Counted from the first letter of the stretch, positions 22,974 through 34,025 are shown. The stretch: DNA of 64,000 nt from Pictodentalium vernedei (GCA_031216915.1 CM062294.1:29589128-29653127), one strand, 5' to 3'. Program-made: numbers and translations. The notes: a model not told the origin generated them from the sequence alone.

Positions 22974-23966
22974 CTGAAGAAGATAAAATTAATGTTAATG
23001 CTTAAGGATTAATTTGTCAGTAAAAACAGGTGAAAGTTAAAAAATTTATAGTAATTTATATATTTTTTATACTTACCAATGACCCAGACATAGCTGGTGC
23101 TAAATCTTAAAAATCTAGGGCCAAACACAAATTTTGCCCCCCAATCCCCAAAATTTGCATCTGAAACCAAAGAAATCATGTCCTGAATGGCCCTCCATAC
23201 TTCGCCTCTACTGCGCATGCGCAGTGTCAAGGAGGTCCCGAAATTGGCGCCATTTATCATTCTTACAATCAGTGCCTGGTCAGCGCTATGTACTCAGCGG
23301 GGAGGTATGAGTTCCCAACTCCTGGGAGGGCCATCCCCGTCTGGGTCATTGGTAAGTATAAAAAATATATAAATTACTATAAATTTTTTAACATTTTTAT
23401 ACTGTACCAATGACCCAGACATAGCTGAATGGTAAAAAGGCTGGAGGGCCTAGGACATAGAGGAAAATCCAATAAGCTCAACGACATAAAATAGAGTCAT
23501 ACCCTCGAGGAGAAAAGGAGCATTAGGCTTTACATGTATCTTTCTTATTTATGATAAATTAGAAAGACACAACACCTTATACTAATTATTTTTAAAGTAA
23601 GCCAATAAATAAAGTTAGTCCAGAGAATTGAGACTCTTTATACTCTTTTAATAGTGTCCGAGGATTGTATATTAACGCCTGTTTGACACGTGACATATTC
23701 AAATGCTACACTTTAAAAATATGACATGAATGAATTTTTTAAACATTAACTTTTCACTTAAAACCATCCCAGTATCAGCTCAGAATTACTGACTCCGGAG
23801 GAGGTATCCCCTTGTTTTCATTATAAAACAGGTGACCCAAGGGAACACCCTCCCCCCCCCCCCCCCCCCCTTCCCCTTGCCCTGGGTCAAATAGCCCAGA
23901 GCGAAGAGGCAACAAGACAGAGTCACTGTCTGAACAGAAAGCCTACATAACTATAGTTGCAACTGT

Positions 23967-24715
23967 TTAGTGAACGACATTCTGAGCAGCAGATAATGGA
24001 CCTAAGCAATGCAGGTCTCCAGAAATGGACTCAATATTTCTGAGATAAAAATTCGTGAATGTGGATGGCTGAGACCAATATGCAGCCTTCATTAAATCTG
24101 TAATAGCAACACTATTTGCAGAAGCCCAAGATGTAGAAAGAGCTCTTACTTCATGAGCCGAAATCTTAAGCACAGACTGCTGAGTTAAGGATAGATTATC
24201 ATAAGCAGTACAGATAGTTATTTGAATCCATCTAGCAATAGAATGGACCGTAATGTCCTTTCTATTAGGCATCAGAGACAGAAAAAGCTTTTACGTCCTT
24301 TCTGATAAACTGAGATCTTGTTTATAAATACATAAAGCTCTAACCGGACAGAGTGAAGGCCTATGCCCGTCTGAAGACGGAAGGGCCTTAATAGCAATAG
24401 GTTCCGGATATTTATTAGGAGCCTGATTCTTAGCCAAAAATCCAACATTAGTAGTAAAGGTAATAGTGTTCCCGATACTATGAAAGTGAGAATCGTCCAC
24501 CCATAGTGCATGAAGCTCACTGACTCTTCAGCAGAAGAGAAAGCTAAGAGAAATGCTGTCTTATAAGACCAGAATTTGAAATCTACTGTCTCAAGAGGCT
24601 CAAATGGTTTTCTTTTAGTTTAAGAAGAACCCAAGCTAAATTCCATTTAGGAATTAATCTAAGGGTTCTAGGTCTATTTATCGAAAAGTTTCTAACTAAT
24701 TTAGATAAAGAGACA
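23967..24715 (-). pseudogene. DIRS tyrosine recombinase
   Basis: Two segments in one frame (24291-24500 and 23967-24272) are separated by a single TAA (24291-24293). They contain 'ALPSSDGHRPSLCPVRALCI' and 'KISAHEVRALSTSWASAN'. HEVR fits the HxxR motif of tyrosine recombinases, and the Tyr in 'FTNFYLRN' is a plausible nucleophile. An upstream piece in other frames reads 'DPFIPDIANFLVYLF'. These enzymes insert the circular cDNA of DIRS elements. The stop and frame changes make this copy non-functional unless they are sequencing errors. Confidence 0.75.
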
Positions 24716-25069
24716 TTAGATCCAATTGTAAACTATCATGGTGTGCATAGGTATCAGATAGCATAGACCTATAACCTTTAATAGTAACAGGCTGCAGTTG
24801 ATCTCGTCAAACAAGTATACTAGAAAGTTTGCAATGTCTGGTATGAAGGGATCCAAAATATCAACATAATGATCCCTACACCAACGACGAAAGACCTTCC
24901 CCTTTAGCCGCATAGTATAGCGAAGAGTAGGTCCTCCTACAGTTAGAAATCGCGTCCACTGCTCGTCCTGTACAATGCTTGCCGTGCAAGAAGGAGCGCA
25001 CAATGGAATACGTGAAGGTTGAGACCTTGCGGGTTGTGATGAAGTTGACACGATTTCCCCAGCGAAAGA

Positions 25070-25440
25070 AGGTCCTCTCGTGGAGGAAGTTTTCACGGTA
25101 AGTCCCACAGCAGACACCTGAGTAAATTTATCCACGGTCTCTGTGGAGACAGAGATGCTACCAACAGAATTGTATTGTGATTGTTTTATCTTAGCAATAT
25201 TTGCTGAATCAACGGCGCTGGAGGATACGCTTATCCTATCATTCCGTCCCACGAGATCGATAGAGCGTTTACTGCATATGCTCGGGGATCCGGACATGGT
25301 GACACATACGTCTGCAATTGATTGTTGAGTTGTGTCGCAAATAAGTCTATCATTGGCCGCTCCCATTGGTAGCAAATCTGATTGAATACCTGTTTGCTGA
25401 GAGTCCATTCTGACGGCAACAAGCGACCCTTCCGTGAAAG
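25070..25440 (-). pseudogene. DIRS RNase H C-terminal region
   Basis: The frame near 25260-25400 reads 'SEWTLSKQVFNQICYQWERP' followed by 'MIDLFATQLNNQLQTYVSPC' and 'PDPRAYAVNALSISWDGM'. This is the hallmark 'iDLFAT..N..l..Y.SP.PDP' stretch of DIRS RNase H. The same frame meets a TAA right after and then reads on with DIRS-like residues, so it is a nonsense mutation. A different open frame (24716-25438) overlaps this region and is a shadow. Confidence 0.75.
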
Positions 25441-25540
25441 NNNNNNNNNNNNNNNNNNNNNNNNNNNNNNNNNNNNNNNNNNNNNNNNNNNNNNNNNNNN
25501 NNNNNNNNNNNNNNNNNNNNNNNNNNNNNNNNNNNNNNNN
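25441..25540. other. Assembly gap (100 N)
   Basis: Exactly 100 undetermined bases, the usual placeholder for a gap of unknown size. It falls inside DIRS copy 2. Reading frames that cross it have no meaning. Confidence 0.99.
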
Positions 25541-25637
25541 GTGAACAAAGTTTGACAACAAAATATAATTTAGCACTTTACCAGTTAACAGGAGTCTTTT
25601 AACTACTGTATTCTACTTGCAAGTAAAACAAAATCAG

Positions 25638-25875
25638 TTAACCTTTTACCCAACGTAACGGCTAAAACCGACCAGCGCTATTCTCAAAAATCGCCAATTT
25701 ATTTTCATAATATTTTCATTTTTGTCTCAAAAACATAGGTTACGACCCCATTTTGGAACGAGCGCGTCGTGCTCGTTCCAATTATGGGTCATAATCTATG
25801 TTTTTGAGACAAAAAATGAGTTATTCAGGAATTTTGTTTGCGAGTGTCGTCTTTTCATGTTAGGTAAAGGGTTAA
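25638..25875. mobile_element. TTAA-flanked palindromic MITE, family B
   Basis: TTAACCTTTTACCCAACG to TTAGGTAAAGGGTTAA. The arms are 'cataggttacgaccccattt' and 'aattatgggtcataatctat', with core 'gagcgcgtcgtgctcg'. Before it, 25541-25590 is the right-hand part of a family F copy ('tttaccagttaacagg'). Confidence 0.8.
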
Positions 25876-25939
25876 CAGTAGTATTCAGTTAACAGGGATG
25901 TGCAGTTTTCCTGTATTTTCTGCGCCGTAACTAACATTT

Positions 25940-27065
25940 TATTTTTGTTAGGGGCCTGCATCTCTACCTGCTGCAAGGACCTTGGGATACTGTCATTGAC
26001 AATTCGGGGACATTGACATAAATAATTCTGGGGTAAGCGGGTGTTGAATGGCAGGATAGTCTCCACCATGGTCAAAAAGGTACAGAGGTGTTGGGTGGGA
26101 ACATGTTACAGTTAATGGAACCTTTTGACATAAGGAGGGGTGGGTTGATGCAAAGGCGAATTGGGGAGAGCAAATGTAAAAAGATAGAAAAGTGGCCGGG
26201 TGCCCCACAAACAGATAAGAATAACATCTCAGAGAACTCGAGCGTTTTCGAAACGGGACACAGCAACTTTCATGGTCTCCACAGGAAAGTAAGCGAAATT
26301 ACGATTTTTGGAGGATGAGAATCTAGATTTGAAAGGCCTTGATCAGACATAGATTAGACAGGATGTAAGGACTGGCCAGATCAAGGAGTATGTGTGAGTT
26401 GGGGTGGGGCGATCAGAAGGCCAGAAAAGGGAGGGAGTGTATATTGAAAGACACCATAATGTTTTAGAAGAATTTGGAATGTCGGTTTCTGATCCCTGGT
26501 CGCGATAGACCCTTCGTCAATCAGGCGTCCAACACCTAAACCATTAGACCATTGCACGCCGTCAAAAAACAATGGCTGGAGTCTAGCTTTTCAGATATTT
26601 GTCAAAAGTACTTGGTTCACTTTTTTATCGGTGGCTACATGAAAGAGTGAAACGCGCTGGATGTCATACGACGAGAGGGCTGTCGTTGGCTTCCGACGAA
26701 GACTGGCAGGGCCATTATGTGCATATTGAAGGACACATCCATGTTTTCGAAGAATTTGGAATGTTAATGAAATGATGGAATGTATACGACACTGGGATTC
26801 AATGTTACAGAACTAGAAAATAGGAGGTTTCCATTTTGTATTAATGGGAGATTTAAATGGACACATTGGAGATGAATGGGGGGGGGGGGGGGGGGGAGAG
26901 AATTGTGAATGGAGATGAGAAAATCAACGTTAATAGGGGGAAACTCTTAGAGTTTACAATGAACTAATCCTAGAGATTTTAAATAGGGGTGCAAAGTGTG
27001 AGGGCAAATGGACGAGACGAAGGAATGAAAGGAAGAAAACATGTGCTACATGTAATGTGTACAGT
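25940..27065 (+). pseudogene. LINE remnant with endonuclease segment, copy 1
   Basis: Collinear with 62880-63800 and similarly degraded. Recognisable parts are 'YCKDLG'-like sequence at 25970 and, near 26842-26880, 'MGDLNGHIGDEWGG', the GDxN motif of APE-type endonucleases. 'LEILNRGAKCEGKWTRRRNE' follows at 26965-27025. These match the endonuclease region of CR1/L2-like non-LTR retrotransposons. A G tract lies at 26880. The reverse transcriptase is missing. Many stops are present. Confidence 0.65.
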
Positions 27066-27590
27066 AGAACATGTTTAGGCAAGTCAAAAAGTCAAAATAA
27101 ATAAAACAAAGAAGTCATAACATAGCTTATATAGGTAGAAAAAGAGAATTACTGGAAAATCGGAGCAATTATGGGGTTGTTTGTGGTAATTCCACGAAGT
27201 AAACGGGGATTTGGAGAAAATCCGAGCCAGTTCAATCGAACTTACCTCTGTTATTGGAGAGAAAAAAAACAATCCGGAGTTTCATATCAAAGGTTTTTGG
27301 TGATTTGGAGAGATTGTGTTGTTTGTGGTAATTCTGATAATCGGGAAATTACTCTTGTACAAAGGAACATACCCTCCGAACACACCCCTGTCTCGTTGTA
27401 AGCCTTTGGATCACATAGCATCCATGTGCTACCATAGAAACCAAGATGGTAGCCTCCAGTATACAAACTAGCCGTCGGAAACATGTATCACCCTAACAAC
27501 ACGCGCTGCGCTTCCGCACGAACACCACGTATCACTATTGTAGTGACGCCACAAGATAGCCGCTCACGCTGGCAACCAAACATGACGTAA
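27066..27590. other. No gene recognised
   Basis: Two loosely similar stretches ('tttgtggtaattccacgaag' at 27180 and 'tttgtggtaattctgataat' at 27321) suggest an old duplication. No long frame or splice-bounded exon could be supported. CpG content rises after 27480. Confidence 0.35.
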
Positions 27591-27593
27591 CTA

Positions 27594-27614
27594 GGTCACG
27601 TGACTATGACGTCA
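27594..27614. promoter_or_regulatory. E-box and CRE palindromes in a CpG-rich stretch
   Basis: GGTCACGTGAC (27594-27604) contains the E-box CACGTG, and TGACGTCA (27607-27614) is a perfect cAMP-response element. Downstream on the plus strand lie 'gccaatggtac' (CCAAT) and 'ttaaatacta' (27699). The arrangement resembles a promoter, but no transcript can be assigned. It could belong to a mobile element. Confidence 0.3.
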
Positions 27615-27858
27615 CTTCCCCTCCTACTACTCTTGGGCCAATGGTACAGGTGTGTGGGATGACCTTCGTTGGAGCAAGTTCGTAGCCTCGCTCTTCTTAA
27701 ATACTAGGAAGGGATCTTTAGCCTACATTTTGCGAACGATGATCTAATGGTTTCGCGCGGGAACAGTGTGGGACAAGTGCCTATCGACCCTCTTTTGCTG
27801 TATGTTGAGTTAAGTGCATCATGTCTGGACTTGTTAAAGGAGGAACGAGTCATGGGCT

Positions 27859-28190
27859 TCAGTGCCGCTTGTGCCTTTTCTGCTTCTTCTTCTTAGGAGG
27901 AGGTGGTTGGGAAGGTGAGGCTGTGGCAGTTGGTGATTTCATTTGCAACCATTTGTGAAAATGTGGGTTACGGGCCATGGCTGCTTCTAGATGTTGTGGT
28001 TTCTTTACAAGCCAGTCGTATTCTCCATCATCCCATGCCTTCAGTGTTTTGAGGTATGCGAAGAAGTCTTCAGTGGACCATTTGAAATCAAATTTTAAGT
28101 TCGCCGTAGCGCTAAATGGCTTTTTCGTCCAAGCCGCCGATGTAGGTCCCTATGGTCATGTCCACTACTTTCACAACTTCATACTCTGAG
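27859..28190 (-). pseudogene. Unknown coding remnant, C-terminal part
   Basis: The minus strand has an open stretch reading 'KFDFKWSTEDFFAYLKTLKA', 'WDDGEYDWLVKKPQHLEAAM' and ending in a basic run 'PPPKKKKQKRHKRH' then a stop (27859-27861). The basic tail looks like a nuclear-localisation or nucleic-acid-binding segment. It continues, through a SINE, into the frame at 28503-28990, but a frame change near 28130 separates the halves. No family was recognised. It may be a broken host gene or an element protein. Confidence 0.45.
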
Positions 28191-28491
28191 TGATCGGTTC
28201 GGACTCCCGCGTTGTGGACTTGGGCAGGGCACTGCACCCCGATTGTCCACATGGAGGTACGATGACGCCGTGTACTATGGCGAACTGCACGTCGATGGTG
28301 CGCATGTGTTCGACCAATCTAACCCTGCCTGCGCTGCAGTGCGGAGTTAAGATGTTGGGGAGCTGGCAGCTGCTCGTCGTTGCTCGATGGTTCTCTCCGG
28401 GTACTCCAGCTTCTTTCACCCGTAAAACTGTCGCCGACATGATATGACCTTGGCCGTTAATGTGTCGCTAAACCCTAATAAATAAATAAAT
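28191..28491 (+). mobile_element. SINE, 5S-type, 5-prime truncated
   Basis: Starts within the region that follows the 5S-like head ('tgatcggttcggactcccgc') and carries the common body 'ggttctctccgggtactcca' and tail 'aataaataaataaat'. It is flanked by CATACTCTGAG (28180-28190) and CATACTCGGAG (28492-28502), an 11-bp duplication with one mismatch. It interrupts the unknown minus-strand coding sequence. Confidence 0.85.
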
Positions 28492-28502
28492 CATACTCGG
28501 AG

Positions 28503-28990
28503 TCGGAGGTCCAAATGGATTTGTGGTCCGATTTGTGGGGGTTGATAGGGGATCTAGGCATAGAGTGGGCGATGTATATCTCCCCAGTCTTCTCTTTCTG
28601 TATCTCCTTTCCCTCCGACCTCTTCGATTTAGAGGTACGGCCTTGGGTTGGCTTAGCAGGTTTTGGAGGCGAGTCGACAGTTGTCACCCTCTTCTGATAC
28701 TGTTTCCCGGCCTCAGCCCCTTTCTTCTCGAACCATGTCTCCATTCGCCTGGCATCCCGGCGTTTGGTGAACGGTGACTTTTTCTTTCTCTGTTTCTTCT
28801 TCTCGGTCCCGCTGGCTTTTGTGGTTCCGTGGAAACAGTTGAAATCTTATTTTCCTTCGTCTGGCGTGGACCGCTGCGGGCAGGTCCGCGAAGGGTGCTA
28901 CCACTCCCAGGGGTAGGTTTCTGATTGTACTTAATGGTGTGTTGAACACTGTCACCGTCAGGGGATCTGGACATTTCGTACTCACTTGAA
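28503..28990 (-). pseudogene. Unknown coding remnant, central part
   Basis: Minus-strand frames read 'MKRSSEYEMSRSPDGDSVQH' at the start and 'METWFEKKGAEAGKQYQKRV' further on, in a second frame, through to 'IWTSDSEYD' at the SINE junction. The composition is rich in Lys, Arg, Ser and Pro and predicted to be disordered. At least one frameshift separates the two frames near 28840. The sequence is not recognised. Confidence 0.45.
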
Positions 28991-30375
28991 CGTTTCATAC
29001 CCAAATCTCTGGTCGTTTCGTACCCAAATTTCTGGATGCTTCGTACCTAAAGTTCGAGGTTTCGTACCCATTTTTTTTTTTTTTTTTTTTTGTAAATTCA
29101 GTAACCATGTTTGGTCGTTTCGTATCCCAAAATCTAAAAATGATTTCGAGGGTTGAAACATCCAAACGTGGTTACTGAACTTACAAGTTCAGTAACCATG
29201 TTTGGACGTTTCGTATCCCAAAATCTAAAAATGATTTGCGGGGAGGGGTGCGGGGAGGTTGAAACGTCCAAATACGGTTACTGAACTTGCAAAAAAATGA
29301 TAAAAAACTATTTATAACTTTAATAGAGTAGTGTCACCAGAAAATAGAAAGGTGCGTTAATTCTCTAATTTGGATTTGTAATTGAGACGGTGGTGCCAAC
29401 TCTCACAGTCGTTATTTGTTCGCGTTGACTTGTGCTAGTGTTTTCAAACTACTCTGAACTCGATCCATTACTTGTACATATTATAAATAAATAAAAACAA
29501 CAATTAAAACTATAAAAGGCATTCCACAGTTTGAATCTTACTTACGCTCAAGTTTATTCACAAGAGTGACCATTAATTTGTAGCAGTCTTGCTAACAGTC
29601 ACGGTCGTAGTTTCACAATTGACCCCCTTGGTGTAACCTCTAGAAGGGTGGGGCGCAAGATCCTCAGTTAAGACGTACGACCATTACATAATGTGGAGTT
29701 GCGATGAGACATTTTGCTTAAGATAGCGATAAGAAATTTATTAAACCCTTTGAACACTAGTGGTATCTGCCATGTCAGTTCAATGGCAGCAATTAGAAGA
29801 GTCCATATTCATCATTTGGGGTAGACCAATCAATATTTTCAACGTGCAGCCTCGGGGCTGCACCTTAAAAATATTGATTGGTCGACCACACACATTTACT
29901 GAGCAGCCATCCTACTTAATGACGTATCATGTTGCTGGCCGGAAAAACGGCCGCTTGGGTTCAAAGGGTTAAGAACCTGGAAGAACCCAGGATTGTGCCA
30001 GCGGGCATTCCGACTGCAGGCTTTCACTTGAATACAGTGGAAGTATAAGACAAGAGCGATCCTGACAACCCACCCCCACCGGTTAAAACTCAGTTACCCG
30101 CTCGCCTGGTATATGATTACATTTAATGATGAATTGTTTATTAAATAGATATATTAAATATTGGTCGCAAAATGTTCATTTATGTATGTGAACAAATATG
30201 AAAATATTGTGTGAAACGTCCACTGGCAGGGTACGAAACGTCCATGGATATTTTAAGCGAAAGTAATTGTTGGGTCAGAAACATCCAATCTTGGGTACGG
30301 AACGACCCAAGATTTGGGTACGAAACGTCCAAGTGGGTACGAAACCTCCAAAGATCGAAACGTCCAGAAACCCCC
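28991..30375. mobile_element. Element bounded by clusters of GGGTACGAAACGTCC-type motifs
   Basis: The left cluster (28991-29080) holds four forms of 'cgtttcgtaccca' and the right cluster (30205-30370) holds 'gggtacgaaacgtcc' at least four times. Between them are two large hairpins with 'ttcagtaaccatgtttgg' arms (29090-29183 and 29184-29290) and a TTAA element (29741-29972). It separates two pieces of minus-strand coding sequence. No transposase or clear target duplication was found. Confidence 0.55.
29741..29972. mobile_element. TTAA-flanked MITE, family E
   Basis: Left TTAAACCCTTTGAACAC, right GGTTCAAAGGGTTAA. The central arms 'gaccaatcaatatttt' and 'aaaatattgattggtc' flank 'cagcctcggggctg'. 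The ends resemble families A and B at CCCTTT but differ afterwards. Confidence 0.75.
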
Positions 30376-30660
30376 TCCACGTGGACGTCCCAGTTGATGA
30401 GTGAAGCAGCATTCAGCACGTGTAGAGTTTCCTTGATCTGTGGTGTGGGGAAATCCATCACGAGCAGGTAGGCTAATTGGTCAGTTTTCAAACTTTGAAG
30501 TCAAAAGTGAGAATGAATTTTGCGAACGAAGATCAAGGGACAGTGTGGGGCAAGCCCCTTTTGACCCTCGATGACTGTCCGGTAAGTTATGCTCCATGTC
30601 CGGGCGTGGTAAACAAGGTAAGGAGAAGGAGGTTTCTTATCCGCGTCGGTGTTTTTGTGG
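30376..30660 (-). pseudogene. Unknown coding remnant, N-terminal part
   Basis: The minus strand reads 'TDQLAYLLVMDFPTPQIKET' and 'LHVLNAASLINWDVHVEG' near 30376-30490, preceded by 'YLVYHARTWSITYRTVIEGQ' in the same strand around 30560-30620. A stop separates them. The segment 30515-30610 has a relative at 27730-27830 ('ttttgcgaacgatgatct' against 'ttttgcgaacgaagatc'), so the sequence is multi-copy. Confidence 0.4.
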
Positions 30661-30667
30661 GTCTTCG

Positions 30668-30920
30668 TTAATCCTTTATCTAACATGAAAAGCAGACGAC
30701 ACATGCAAAAAAAATTCTTGAATAACTAATTTTTTAATTTTTTGTCTCAAAAACATAGGTTATGACCCTCGTTGGAACGAGCCTGACGAGCTCGTTCCAA
30801 CCAGGGGTCATAACCAATGTTTTTGAGACAAAAAAAAATAAAAAAAATAATGAAAATTAATTGCCTATTTTTGAGAATAGCGCCTGCCGATTTTGGACGT
30901 TACGTTGGATAAAGGATTAA
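30668..30920. mobile_element. TTAA-flanked palindromic MITE, family B
   Basis: TTAATCCTTTATCTAACATG to CGTTGGATAAAGGATTAA. The arms are 'cataggttatgaccctcgtt' and 'aaccaggggtcataaccaat'. Both ends share the same C-to-T changes, so the arms may have been homogenised. Confidence 0.8.
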
Positions 30921-30929
30921 TGAGGTGGT

Positions 30930-31135
30930 CGAGATGGATAGATCGTAGTGATGGTTGGCAATGAAGAGCGGCTTGCTGTGTCTGGTGGTTGTATTTGTTT
31001 AGCGAAAAATTCTGGTAGTCTCATCGGAGGGCTTTTGGTGTTCTTTGCGTTCAGCCATGAATTTTTGGTGATCGTCTGTGTATTCTTTGGATGTTGTCTG
31101 TGGAGTCGGTGGTGGTTTGGCAAAAACTGAAAACA
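30930..31135 (-). other. Possible coding remnant upstream of the MITE
   Basis: The minus strand reads 'VFAKPPPTPQTTSKEYTDD' and 'HQKFMAERKEHQKPSDETTR', a Pro/Lys-rich frame broken by one stop. It may be the most 5-prime piece of the coding sequence that runs to 27859. No homology recognised. Confidence 0.3.
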
Positions 31136-31369
31136 ATAGTTAATAAGCTAAAGGATTAAATAAAGTTCATCCCTTAGTGCTTAAATAAAATTCACTGACC
31201 AGTGCTTGTTATGACGTACGGTAATGTTTGTTCATATTCTCTCCATTTATATGTGTTTTTTTCTGTTATATTTTTTATTAAGTCAGTAAAGTTCATCTCG
31301 GAATACTGTTTTTTTTATTTTTTAAACCCTCACAGAGCAATACATGGCACAACTACTGAATTATACATG

Positions 31370-34025
31370 GGGCCGGGTCGATTAAGGACAGGGCGTCTTG
31401 GGTGTAGAAACGGCTAAGACCGGATCGTCTGCGAACAAATGGTCTTTGGGGGTTACGGGACGTTTCACCCCAAAACCAGATCGCCTCGGGACGATTCGTC
31501 CGGGACGTTTCGTCTCAAAATGAGAACTGGGACGATTCGTCCCAAATATCGGGACGATTCGTCCCAACAAATTAAATGAGATTTTTTTGGCCCCATGTCC
31601 GTCTGTCGTGGCTTTATAAGCAAATGAAGTTATTCGGGTCGCAGGGGATTTCAACCCTACATGTTCCTGTACGCCTTCGGCATGCTGAATCTGTCATTCA
31701 TTCACGATGACAGTTACGTCTATTGTCTGCAGCAGACAAACTTGTATGTTCTGATGACTTTCTGCATTTTCTGTGGTCGGGCGGTTCGCCCGCGGCAGCA
31801 TGCTATCACAGTCATGTCATTCATGCGAACGTTAACATTTTCTGTTCATGATGTATATTTTGTATATGTATGCTATGCATATTTTGTGTATTTTCTGACA
31901 AAAATGGAATAATTTTTCAGTTTGTTATCGTCACTAGTCTTCCTTTCTTTCTTTATCTATTCAATCAAGATTAAGATCAAGTGAAATTTTAATGCCACTT
32001 TTGACTGGAACAACAGTACGGGAAGGAAATCGAATGCTACTAAATCAGAATTAACACGAAACTCGGAAAGTTCTAGGGATAAAGTCGACAAAAATATCGC
32101 TAATTGTGGAGAAATATTTAGTATTCAAGTTACCTTTACACTTTACACTTAAACATGTATTTATACATTCGTACTAAATGCCGGATATTTCGGTCGAAAA
32201 TAAATTGTAAATCACAGGAAATGACTGATTTACACTTTATTAGCGGTCGAAATATCAGACATTCAGTATGAACGGATAATTTGGTATTTCTTAATTGTCA
32301 AGATTATGTTGGATCTGAATGGGTCTCCCTATATACCGAATCTCACTTCAAATACCGAATCTGACCTCAAATAAATTAATTATGCATTTTTCCTAACGGA
32401 ATTGTCGGTTTTGAGTGGGCCTAGTGGGCATATAATTATTTTAAAATAAAACTGTCACAGTAAATGTCCATGGATTTCATGTAACGGTACAGTACGTGGA
32501 GAGTGGATTGTAACTAAATCACCCGCGGAGAGGAGTTATCACCCAAACTATAACTTTCAAGTGTTGTACATGTGGACAGAAAACACAAACAATGTTTCAG
32601 CCAATGGACCTCCTGGTTTAACCCAGAGGTCCATTGGCTGAAGTTTTGCCTGTGCTTGTTATGCTTTGCAACAAATTTGCAATTATTGCTAGGGTGGAAT
32701 CTCCACTCTGCGGGTGGTTTAGTGATAAAACACTCTCCATGTACAGTAGTTGTTGGTGAAACGGCGCAAGTTCAGTTTTCGAACATCACCCAATTTTATC
32801 AGGAACAGGATGTGGAACAGGAACGGGTACCTAATCTCAGGAATGCAAGAACAGAGAGAAAGCACATCAATTCACGCAAGTGAATAAACTTTATTCAAAT
32901 GTTTGCCCACCATAACAACACACTAATCATACCTTTAACCCCCCCCCCCCCCCACACACACACACACCCGTGCCTCTCGCCTATATAATTTGTAAAATGT
33001 GTCTTTTTCTCGCCTTTATCAATTTTCATTAAATTCACAGGAATAGTTACCGCCGGAGGGGAGTAAATTTCAGCAGCCAAATATTTCTGCTCGACAGGTT
33101 TTATTTATTTATTAAACATTCACCAGATTAGTACCGATTGACATTGCCTTTCCAAGTGGTTCCAAACTTCCGTGTGAAAGACATCTGTAAATTATGATCC
33201 GTTCACCAGTACCTGGGGTGGAAGTCCTCTAAACTGGCCAGCGAATGTGTAAGCGATTGGTTAAACTTGACTTTATACCTTTGTCGTGGTCACAATCAGC
33301 CAAAGCTGCAGAAAGTGAACTTAAACACTAATAAAAAAATAATAACCCGTCGAGCAGAAATATTTGGCTGTTGAAATTTACTCCCGCTGCAATGAGAATC
33401 GTTCCGCCGGCGGTAATTGTTTCTGTGAATTCAAGGCGAGAAAAAGACACATTTAAAAAATATATAGTCGAGAGGCCTGTTCCATATCCTGTTCCTGAAA
33501 ATAGGTAACCCCGCGTCATAGGCCTACATAAAATTAGATGATGTTCGAAAACTGAACTTGCGCCGTTTCACCAATAACTACCGTTACATGAACATTTACT
33601 GTGATAGTTTTATTTTAAAATAATTATATACCCACTAGGCCCACTCAAAACCGACAATTCCATGAGGAAAAACGTATAATTAATTTATTTGAGGTCAGAT
33701 TCGGTATTTGAAGTCAGATTCGGTAAGATTCGGTATATAGAGAGACCGATCTGGGGTATTCCTTCACACTCACATCCCAAATTACTTTTTGGGACGAATC
33801 GTCCCGGTTTGTCGTGTATTTTGGACGAATTGTCCAGGGACGAAGTGGTTTGGGGACGAAACGCCCCAGAGCCGTCTTTGGGTCCGAATTGACCTGATAC
33901 CGTGATCGGGTCCAGGTCGTTTCGTCCCCGGGACGTTTCGTCCCCTACTTGGTGGGACGTTTCGTCCCCGTGACAGGGTGGGACGTTTCGTCCCCAGTTG
34001 GGGACGAAACGTCCCACTTCAATAC
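31370..34025. mobile_element. Large foldback element with GGGACGAWWCGTCCC arrays at both ends
   Basis: The left array (31380-31570) and right array (33775-34025) contain many 'gggacgattcgtccc' and 'gggacgtttcgtccc' motifs. Between them 32318-33115 is repeated in reverse at 33325-33765, for example 'gtgggcctagtgggcatat' with 'atacccactaggcccac', and 'aatatttctgctcgac' with its complement. The spacer is about 200 bp. A TA-flanked MITE (32490-32744) interrupts only the left arm. No transposase is encoded. Confidence 0.65.
32490..32744. mobile_element. TA-flanked MITE with CAGT ends, nested in foldback arm
   Basis: Ends CAGTACGTGGAGAGTGG and CACTCTCCATGTACAG with TA on both sides. The central hairpin 'ccaatggacctcc' / 'ggtccattgg' is at 32600-32640. 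The intact right arm of the foldback (33570-33590) gives the empty site. The copy at 40214-40468 is closely related in reverse. Confidence 0.7.

Larger units (their letters stand above)
23037..25440 (-). mobile_element. DIRS-type retrotransposon, copy 2, truncated by gap
   Basis: Starts at the same point as copy 1 and is collinear with it to 25440, where 100 Ns intervene. Minus-strand frames encode the 3-prime part of the element, recombinase then RNase H, with fewer lesions than copy 1. The right inverted terminus is not seen beyond the gap; the sequence after 25541 is a family F fragment. The element may therefore continue into the unsequenced part or be collapsed in the assembly. Confidence 0.8.

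Noticed and set aside
24716..25576. 286-codon minus-strand frame across the N gap
   Set aside because: It includes 100 undetermined bases and is in a different frame from the recognisable RNase H and recombinase sequence. It is a shadow of the DIRS coding region.
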